A DNA stretch of 64,000 nt from positions 1-64,000 of the forward strand of contig JAFDVO010000014.1 of assembly GCA_018268955.1 (NCBI GenBank), given 5' to 3'. Positions 59,019 through 64,000 of this stretch are shown here, one piece after another. Numbering within the stretch: the stretch's first letter is position 1; each line of letters starts with the position of its first letter. The notes beneath the pieces were generated by a model that saw only the letters and a program-made list of their open reading frames with translations, was not told the origin of the DNA and ran no database searches. This DNA comes from Acidobacteriota bacterium. GTDB taxonomy: Bacteria; Acidobacteriota; Vicinamibacteria; Vicinamibacterales; CAVVIG01. The translations under genes and the position numbers were made by a program.

Positions 59019-59729
59019 ATGCTGGGTGCCGTGTCGATCGCGATCATCGACGAGACCCCACACGAGCTCGTCGTCGTCAAGCCGGCGGGGCTGGCGAGCG
59101 AGCACACGCGGGATCCGAAGGCGGACTCGCTTGTGTTCCGGCTCCGGCAGCAGGGTTTCGACGGACTGCGTCTCGTCCACCGGCTCGACGGCCCGGCGTG
59201 CGGCCTGATGCTCATCGCGCGGACACTCGACGCTGCGCGGCACTACTCCGGCGAAATCGAGCGGCGACAGTGGCACAAGTGGTACGTCGCGCGCGTGGCC
59301 GCGCCGGTCGACGTCGCACGAACGCTTGTCGGCCAGCACAAGGCCTATCTCACGACCGAGGGCCGGTCGGCGCTCGTGGTGCGCTCCGGCGGCAAGCCGT
59401 CGTTCCTCGACATCGAGGCGGTTGCGCCGGCGCCCGGATACCCTGACGCGTCCGACGTGCTCATCGAACTGCACACTGGCCGGTTCCACCAGATCCGGGT
59501 GATGCTGGCGCACCTCGGCGCGCCGCTCGTCGGCGATGAACGGTACGGTGGTCCGCCGCCAGCGCCGCTCTACCTCGAACACGTCATGCTCGCCGCCCGC
59601 CCGTTCGGATCAGATGGATGGAAGCGCTGGCTCGCGCCCGAGCACCGCGATCGTCCGACGTGGGATCGTGCCCTCGGCGATGCGCTGGAGAGTCAGGCCC
59701 GAACGCTCGCGACGATCCTCAACCAATAG
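59019..59729 (+). CDS. RluA-family pseudouridine synthase
   Basis: A 236-residue enzyme that isomerises uridine in rRNA or tRNA. Catalytic Asp in RLVHRLDGPACGLMLIA, typical of the RluA family (HRLDxxTSG), with the conserved LIELHTGRFHQIRVMLAHLGAPLVGD near the C-terminus. No S4 domain. Start choice among ATG 59001, ATG 59019 and GTG 59031 is uncertain. Which RNA site it modifies is not predictable. Confidence 0.9.
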   Translation: MLGAVSIAIIDETPHELVVVKPAGLASEHTRDPKADSLVFRLRQQGFDGLRLVHRLDGPACGLMLIARTLDAARHYSGEIERRQWHKWYVARVAAPVDVARTLVGQHKAYLTTEGRSALVVRSGGKPSFLDIEAVAPAPGYPDASDVLIELHTGRFHQIRVMLAHLGAPLVGDERYGGPPPAPLYLEHVMLAARPFGSDGWKRWLAPEHRDRPTWDRALGDALESQARTLATILNQ

Positions 59730-59766
59730 ATTGCTGATTGCGAATGGCGGTGGCCACGCTGGCTGC

Positions 59767-60801
59767 TCACGCCTGCGTGCGCCGCGAGAACAGCACCGCA
59801 GCCACACGCCCGCGCTCGCGCACGTCGATTGGCCATGTGGGCAGGCGCTCCCACTTCACGCGGCGCCCGAGGGCGTCTTCGATGAGATCCCGCAGTGCGT
59901 CACCGGTGGCAAGCTCCCGCGCGTTCGTTGCCGCGAAGATACGCCCTCCCGGCGTGAGCACCTTCGCTGCCGCCTGCACGAGCGCTGGATAGCCGGAAAC
60001 CGCCTTCCACGGCTTTCGCTTGCGGCGCACGTCGCCGGCTGCGAAGGTGGGCGGGTCCAGAATGACGAGGTCGAACCGCTCCTCCGGCTTTCGTGCGGCC
60101 CACGCAAGGAACTCGAACGCGTCCATCGGGTAGAAGCGAGCGCGGTCCAGCGGCAGTGCGTTCAGTTCGAGGTTCCGTCGTCCCCACGCAAGATAGCGTG
60201 CGGACACGTCAACGTTCGTGACGTGCGCGCCAGCCGCAACGAGCGGCACGGCGAACCCGCACGTGTACGCGAACAGGTTGAGCACTCGCGCCGGCTGAAG
60301 CGCGGCAAGTGCGCGGCGGTGTTCGCGGTGCTCGAGGAACAGGCCGGTCGAGAAGCCGTCGTACAGTCGCACCTCGAACTGCGCGCCGTGCTCGCGTATG
60401 GCGATCGCCTCCGGTTGCGCGACACCAGCGCGCGGCATGGGCATCCTCGTCTCTTCCGGCGCCTGTCCGCCCAACCGGCTGCGATCGCGCACGAAGCGCT
60501 TCACGTAGACCGACTCGACGTCGTGATCGCGCATGCCGTCGAGCGACGCCCTCGCCACCGTCGTCGCCGCCCCCTCATCCACCCCGGCATCGTCGTACAC
60601 GTTGAGGACGAGTGCCGGGCCGTAGCGGTCGATGTAGATGCCGGGCAGATCGTCGCCCGCTCCGTCGACAATGCGGTAGGCGGTTGTGTCTGGGGACGCG
60701 AGCAGCGACGCCCGTACGTGCAGGGCTGCTGTCAGTGCGTCCCGAAAGCGTCTCGTGTCCACCGTGCAGCCATCGTTCTGCGATGTGGCCGGCGCGGTCA
60801 A
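59767..60801 (-). CDS. RlmI/RlmK-type class I rRNA methyltransferase
   Basis: A 344-residue SAM-dependent methylase of the RlmI family (23S rRNA m5C). N-terminal PUA-like part with DLPGIYIDRYG; SAM motif VLNLFAYTCGFAVPLVAAGA; catalytic FDLVILDPPTFA; C-terminal VLFSRRTQA. The frame opens with TTG at 60801; a GTG at 60762 just before the conserved part is a good alternative. Divergent from the histidine leader. Confidence 0.85.
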   Translation of the reverse strand: MTAPATSQNDGCTVDTRRFRDALTAALHVRASLLASPDTTAYRIVDGAGDDLPGIYIDRYGPALVLNVYDDAGVDEGAATTVARASLDGMRDHDVESVYVKRFVRDRSRLGGQAPEETRMPMPRAGVAQPEAIAIREHGAQFEVRLYDGFSTGLFLEHREHRRALAALQPARVLNLFAYTCGFAVPLVAAGAHVTNVDVSARYLAWGRRNLELNALPLDRARFYPMDAFEFLAWAARKPEERFDLVILDPPTFAAGDVRRKRKPWKAVSGYPALVQAAAKVLTPGGRIFAATNARELATGDALRDLIEDALGRRVKWERLPTWPIDVRERGRVAAVLFSRRTQA

Positions 60802-60829
60802 GCGACGCGTGTGGAGCGGGAAGTACTCG

Positions 60830-60859
60830 TTGACACGCGCGCGGCACTCCGGATACGCT
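60830..60859 (+). promoter_or_regulatory. Promoter of the histidine operon
   Basis: TTGACA at 60830-60835 (six of six) and a weak -10 region within GATACGCT (60852-60859), spacer 16-18 bp. Transcription would start near 60866, just before the leader-peptide ATG, so the leader may be translated as a nearly leaderless message. Confidence 0.55.
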
Positions 60860-60868
60860 CAGCGGGAC

Positions 60869-60946
60869 ATGATCGTTCGCGTCCACCACCACGTGCATCA
60901 TCATCATCCGGCCGCTGCCGGGCAGGTGGAGTTGCGCGCACTGTAG
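60869..60946 (+). CDS. hisL: Histidine operon leader peptide HisL
   Basis: A 25-codon ORF starting ATG 60869 and ending TAG 60946, with seven His among eight consecutive residues (codons 6-13, CAC CAC CAC GTG CAT CAT CAT CAT at 60884-60907). A GGGA lies just upstream. Such a His run next to a terminator and biosynthesis genes marks an attenuation leader: ribosomes stall at the His codons when His-tRNA is scarce. The remaining residues (PAAAGQVELRAL) have no visible role beyond setting the position of the stop. Confidence 0.88.
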   Translation: MIVRVHHHVHHHHPAAAGQVELRAL

Positions 60947-60987
60947 GATCGGATCGACGAACGAACCGAGCGACATGCAACCCGCCT
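60924..60987 (+). promoter_or_regulatory. Antiterminator segments of the histidine attenuator
   Basis: AGGTGGAGTTGC at 60924-60935 pairs with GCAACCCGCCT at 60977-60987 (11 pairs, one G-U, one bulged A). The second segment contains the 5' arm of the terminator, so the two structures exclude each other. A ribosome stalled on the His codons leaves the first segment free and lets the antiterminator form; a ribosome reaching the stop codon at 60946 covers it and lets the terminator form. Confidence 0.8.
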
Positions 60988-61003
60988 CCCGGCGGGTTTT
61001 TTT
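60979..61003 (+). terminator. Intrinsic terminator of the histidine attenuator
   Basis: AACCCGCC, loop TCCC, GGCGGGTT, followed by five or more T. Eight base pairs, strongly GC. It lies 63 bp before hisI. Confidence 0.9.
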
Positions 61004-61065
61004 GTGTCTGCGCTCGGGCAGACCACCCGTTCTCGTGGAGCCAGCAGAGGGACGAAAGGACAGCG

Positions 61066-61383
61066 ATGAAGATCGATTTCTCGAAACTCGACGGCCTCAT
61101 TCCGGCGGTCATCCAGGATGCCGACACGCTGGAAGTGCTGATGGTCGGCTTCATGAACGAGGAGGCGCTCGAGAAGACGAAGCAGACCGGCTTCGCGACC
61201 TTCTGGAGCCGCACGCGCAACAAGCTCTGGATGAAGGGGGAGACCTCCGGCAACCAGCTGAAGGTGGTCGAGACGCTGGTCGACTGCGACGAAGACACCC
61301 TGGTACTCAAGTGCAAGCCGCTCGGCGACGGCGTTGCGTGCCACACCGGCGAGCGCACCTGCTTCTACCGGAAGTTCGAATAG
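61066..61383 (+). CDS. hisI: Phosphoribosyl-AMP cyclohydrolase
   Basis: Third step of histidine synthesis: opens the adenine ring of PR-AMP. The 105-residue product is the HisI domain alone, not fused to HisE. Zn/Mg-binding motifs VDCDEDTLVLKC and ACHTGERTCFYR and the TFWSRTRNKLWMKGETSGN block are all present. ATG has AAAGGA at the right distance. First structural gene behind the attenuator. hisE is not in the window. Confidence 0.96.
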   Translation: MKIDFSKLDGLIPAVIQDADTLEVLMVGFMNEEALEKTKQTGFATFWSRTRNKLWMKGETSGNQLKVVETLVDCDEDTLVLKCKPLGDGVACHTGERTCFYRKFE

Positions 61384-61390
61384 CGAGCGA

Positions 61391-61462
61391 GGGTCGGTAA
61401 GGCAGGTCAGGCAGGTAGGACTGTGACAGTCCCACCCGGCCGACCCGCCCGACCCGCCTGGC
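61391..61462. repeat. Nonamer element with palindromic core, between hisI and hisG
   Basis: Left arm words GGTCGGTAA, GGCAGGTCA, GGCAGGTAG; core GGACTG-TGA-CAGTCC; right arm words CCCACCCGG, CCGACCCGC, CCGACCCGC. Period about nine; arms are imperfectly complementary, so the RNA should fold into a long hairpin. Confidence 0.75.
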
Positions 61463-61493
61463 TGGCACCACACGACTAATCGAAGGACACGCG

Positions 61494-62381
61494 ATGAAAC
61501 TCAAACTTGGCATTCCGAAGGGGTCGTTGCAGGACGCGACGATTCAGCTGTTCCAGCGCGCCGGCTTCAACATCACCGTGAGCTCGCGCTCGTACTTCCC
61601 CGCGATTGACGATCCCGAGATCGAGTGCATGCTGATCCGCGCGCAGGAGATGGCGCGGTACGTCTCGGACGGCGTGCTCGACGCGGGACTCACGGGGCTT
61701 GACTGGATCGCGGAGCACGAGGCCGGTGAAGGCAAGACCGGCGTCATCGAGCCGATCGCCGATCTGATCTACGCGAAGCAGAGCTTTGGCAAGGTGCGCT
61801 GGGTCCTGGCGGCACCGGAGGACTCGAACATCAAGTCGGCGAAGGACCTCGAGGGCAAGACCATCGCGACCGAACTGGTGCGCGCGACGAAGGCGTACTT
61901 CCAGAAGCAGGGCGTGAACGTGAAGGTCGAGTTCTCGTGGGGCGCGACCGAAGTGAAGCCGCCGATGCTCGCCGACGCGATCGTCGAGGTGACCGAGACC
62001 GGATCGTCGCTCCGCGCCAACCGGCTGCGGATCATCGACACGCTGATGGAGAGCAACACGCAGCTCTTCGCGAACAAGACCGCGCTCGCCGACAGCTGGA
62101 AGAAGAACAAGCTGCAGAACATCGCGCTGCTGCTGAAGGCGGCCATCGAGGCGCAGGGGCGCGTCGGGATCATGCTGAACGTGAAGCGCGACGACCTGCA
62201 GAAGGTGCTCTCGCTGCTGCCGGCGCTGCAGCGCCCGACGATCTCCAACCTGAGCGACGATCAGTGGGTGGCGGTCAACACGATCATCGAAGAGAAGGTC
62301 GTGCGCAACCTGATCCCGCAGCTCAAGGCGGCCAGCGCCCAGGGGATCGTCGAGTATCCGCTCAATAAGATCGTGCTCTAG
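61494..62381 (+). CDS. hisG: ATP phosphoribosyltransferase, long form
   Basis: First, committed step of histidine synthesis: PRPP plus ATP. The 295-residue length is the long (HisG-L) form with a C-terminal ACT-like regulatory domain, so it binds histidine itself and needs no HisZ. Conserved blocks: [50 protein letters not shown], and the C-terminal [27 protein letters not shown] precedes the ATG. So the pathway has feedback inhibition as well as attenuation. Confidence 0.96.
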   Translation: MKLKLGIPKGSLQDATIQLFQRAGFNITVSSRSYFPAIDDPEIECMLIRAQEMARYVSDGVLDAGLTGLDWIAEHEAGEGKTGVIEPIADLIYAKQSFGKVRWVLAAPEDSNIKSAKDLEGKTIATELVRATKAYFQKQGVNVKVEFSWGATEVKPPMLADAIVEVTETGSSLRANRLRIIDTLMESNTQLFANKTALADSWKKNKLQNIALLLKAAIEAQGRVGIMLNVKRDDLQKVLSLLPALQRPTISNLSDDQWVAVNTIIEEKVVRNLIPQLKAASAQGIVEYPLNKIVL

Positions 62382-62467
62382 CAGGGCGGGCAGGGCGGGC
62401 AAGGCAGGTAGGACTGTCACGGAACAGTCCCACCTCCCAACCTGCCCAACCTGCCCAACCTGCCCAG
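62381..62467. repeat. Nonamer element with palindromic core, between hisG and hisD
   Basis: Words GCAGGGCGG twice, GCAAGGCAG; core GGACTGT-CACGGA-ACAGTCC (7-bp perfect arms); then CACCTCCCA, and ACCTGCCCA three times. Same architecture as 61391-61462; first bases overlap the hisG stop. Confidence 0.8.
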
Positions 62468-62477
62468 GTGATAGGCC

Positions 62478-63710
62478 ATGAGAATCATCGAGTCCACCAA
62501 CAGGCGCGCGGTCGAGGCGCTGTTTGCGAAGAAGGAAGCGGCCGACCGGCTGTTCGAGCGCAAGGTCGCGGCGATCGTCGAGAAGGTGCGCACGGGCGGC
62601 GACCGGGCGCTGCTGAAGTTCGCGAGGCAGTTCGACAGCCTCTCCCAGCCGATCGAAGTGAGCCGGGAGGAGATGGAAGCCGAAGCCGCGAAGCTGCCGG
62701 TCGACGTCCGGCTGGCCATCAGGAACGCGGCGAAGAACATCGCGCGCGTCGCCGCTCGGCAGATTCCGAAGCACTTTGACGTGCAGGTCGTCCCAGGCGT
62801 GCAGGTCGAGCAGCGCGTCGAACCGCTCGAGAGCGTCGGCTGCTACGTGCCCGGTGGCCGGTTCCCGCTGCCCTCGTCCGTGCTGATGACCGCCGTCCCG
62901 GCTCGGGTCGCGGGCGTGCGCGACATCATCGCCGTCTGCCCACGGCCGGAAGGCAGTGTCATGGCGGCCGCCCTCGAGGCTGGCGTCACGAAGCTGTTCC
63001 GCGTCGGCGGCGCGCACGCGGTGGCGGCACTCGCCTACGGCACTGAGTCGATCCCACGCGTCGACAAGATCGTCGGCCCTGGCAACAAGTGGGTCGCCGA
63101 AGCCAAGGCGCAGGTGACGAAGGACTGCGCCATCGACTTCTACGCGGGCCCGACCGAAATCGTCGTCGTCGCGGCCAGCGGCGATCCGCGCTGGGTGGCT
63201 GCAGACCTCATCGCCCAGGCCGAGCACGACCCTGAAGCGCGCTCCGTCTTCATCACCTGGAAGAAGGGGTTCGCCACGCGGGTCAGCAAGGTGGTCGACC
63301 GGATCGCGAAGGGGCGCGACATCGTCACGAAGTCGCTTGCCGCGCACGGCGCGATCGTGATCGCGAAGGATGCGGACGAAGCGATGACGCTCTCCAACCG
63401 CTTCGCTCCCGAGCACCTGGTTGTCGAGAGCGACGCGCTCATCAATCGTCCCATCGTCGCCGGAGCGGTATTCGTCGGTCCGCACACGGCGCAGGCGGCC
63501 GGCGATTACGCCACCGGCTCGAACCACGTGCTGCCCACAGCCGGCGCGGCCCGCTTCCGGGGCGGCCTGAGCGCGGCGGATTTCGTGCGCGTCATGGCGG
63601 TGCAGCGGCTCACGGCCGACGGCCTCGCCCGGCTCGCCCCGACCATCGTGCCGCTCGCAACGGCCGAAGGGCTGCGGGCGCACGCCGAATCGATCAAGGT
63701 GCGGCTCTAG
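62478..63710 (+). CDS. hisD: Histidinol dehydrogenase
   Basis: Last two steps of histidine synthesis, histidinol to histidine with NAD+ and zinc. A 410-residue protein with GYVPGGRFPLPSSVLM-type NAD region (CYVPGGR), KIVGPGNKWVAEAK, IDFYAGPTEIVV, the zinc/catalytic AQAEHDPEA and RFAPEHLVVES, and TAQAAGDYATGSNHVLPT. Slightly short at the C-terminus compared with E. coli but the conserved end is present. Confidence 0.96.
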   Translation: MRIIESTNRRAVEALFAKKEAADRLFERKVAAIVEKVRTGGDRALLKFARQFDSLSQPIEVSREEMEAEAAKLPVDVRLAIRNAAKNIARVAARQIPKHFDVQVVPGVQVEQRVEPLESVGCYVPGGRFPLPSSVLMTAVPARVAGVRDIIAVCPRPEGSVMAAALEAGVTKLFRVGGAHAVAALAYGTESIPRVDKIVGPGNKWVAEAKAQVTKDCAIDFYAGPTEIVVVAASGDPRWVAADLIAQAEHDPEARSVFITWKKGFATRVSKVVDRIAKGRDIVTKSLAAHGAIVIAKDADEAMTLSNRFAPEHLVVESDALINRPIVAGAVFVGPHTAQAAGDYATGSNHVLPTAGAARFRGGLSAADFVRVMAVQRLTADGLARLAPTIVPLATAEGLRAHAESIKVRL

Positions 63711-63721
63711 GCGGACGGATC

Positions 63722-64000
63722 GTGATCGAGAAGTACAAGAAGCCGGCCGAACTCTACGACGGCCTGCGCCTGCACCAGAACGAGAACACCGGCGGCTGTT
63801 CGCCGAAGGTCCTCGAGGCGCTGGCGTCACTCACGGCGGAGCAGGTCGGCTTCTACCCTCCATACGACGCGGCCACACGCGCGTGCGCCGCGTACCTCGG
63901 GGTCGATCCCGATCGCCTGTCGCTGGTGAACGGGCTCGACGAAGGGGTGATGGCGCTCGCCGTGGGCTACCTGCGTCCGCGCGGCACCGGGGATCGGCCC
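63722..64000 (+). CDS. hisC: Histidinol-phosphate aminotransferase, partial
   Basis: GTG 11 bp after hisD; 93 codons reach the window edge with no stop. The product reads YDGLRLHQNENTGGCSP, then VLEALASLTAEQVGFYPPYD and LSLVNGLDEGVMALAVG, the N-terminus of the fold type I HisC family. PLP Lys and the rest are outside the window. Transfers the amino group from glutamate in the seventh step of the pathway. Confidence 0.92.
   Translation, partial: MIEKYKKPAELYDGLRLHQNENTGGCSPKVLEALASLTAEQVGFYPPYDAATRACAAYLGVDPDRLSLVNGLDEGVMALAVGYLRPRGTGDRP

Noticed and set aside
60884-60907. His-rich string that resembles a cloning His-tag
   Set aside because: It is followed by an intrinsic terminator, an antiterminator and his genes, mixes CAC and CAT codons with a Val inside, and sits in host-like sequence. 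It is a natural leader peptide, not vector.

Overview
The window reads as chromosomal DNA of a GC-rich, Gram-negative, non-proteobacterial organism. Acidobacteriota of the Vicinamibacteria type is my best guess, from the DUF1800/DUF1501 pair, two giant M14 peptidases, abundant secreted and outer-membrane proteins and intergenic arrays of 7-9 bp words. No rRNA, tRNA, CRISPR array, transposase or phage gene was seen, so the placement is inference from gene content only.

Layout. 1-4.6 kb (minus strand): a 2-oxoacid dehydrogenase module (E2, E3/lpdA, small membrane protein) with lipB, the lipoylation gene, downstream. 4.7-7.6 kb: a sigma-54 activator whose receiver lacks its phospho-Asp, HU, queF and an Smr protein. 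7.7-18.1 kb: an M14 peptidase, a two-gene SNF2 helicase/DNA methylase cassette (possible phage defence), a TauE/DUF1634 exporter pair and DUF2461. 18.4-25.8 kb: a tightly coupled five-gene operon of flavin/2Fe-2S reductase, four-His cytochrome b, two 24-haem c-type cytochromes and an outer-membrane beta-barrel. I read it as an inner-membrane-to-surface electron conduit. 25.8-36.2 kb: FkbM methyltransferase, pruA, a secreted Asp-box protein, a lipoprotein SGNH hydrolase, a HerA-like ATPase and the DUF1800/DUF1501 export pair. 36.2-37.8 kb: a repeat-rich stretch around a lone bacterial-microcompartment shell gene. 37.8-45.4 kb: thiO, pyruvate carboxylase, a stand-alone receiver, a four-helix-bundle (23S IVS-type) gene between inverted heptad arrays, and a phosphorelay set (REC-Hpt, Hpt, LuxR regulator). 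45.5-58.3 kb: a second M14 peptidase, MFS transporter, periplasmic carbonic anhydrase, methyltransferase, diguanylate cyclase and a MacB/DevA-type ABC exporter. 58.3-59.7 kb: vapB with a frameshifted vapC, then an RluA-type pseudouridine synthase. 59.8-64 kb: an rRNA methyltransferase diverging from the histidine operon hisI-hisG-hisD-hisC (hisC cut by the window end).

Most notable: (1) a classic histidine attenuator before hisI, with a 25-residue leader peptide holding seven His codons, an intrinsic terminator, and an antiterminator segment that pairs with the terminator's 5' arm; (2) the multihaem conduit operon; (3) a system of short-period (7, 8, 9 bp) tandem arrays that occupy many intergenic gaps, in some places nested in longer repeats or flanking a gene as inverted copies; (4) the phosphorylation-dead NtrC-family receiver; (5) the helicase-methylase pair.

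Start codons were chosen from ribosome-binding sites, overlaps with upstream genes and domain or signal-peptide starts; several are GTG or TTG. Functional calls rest on motifs read by eye; no database search was run.
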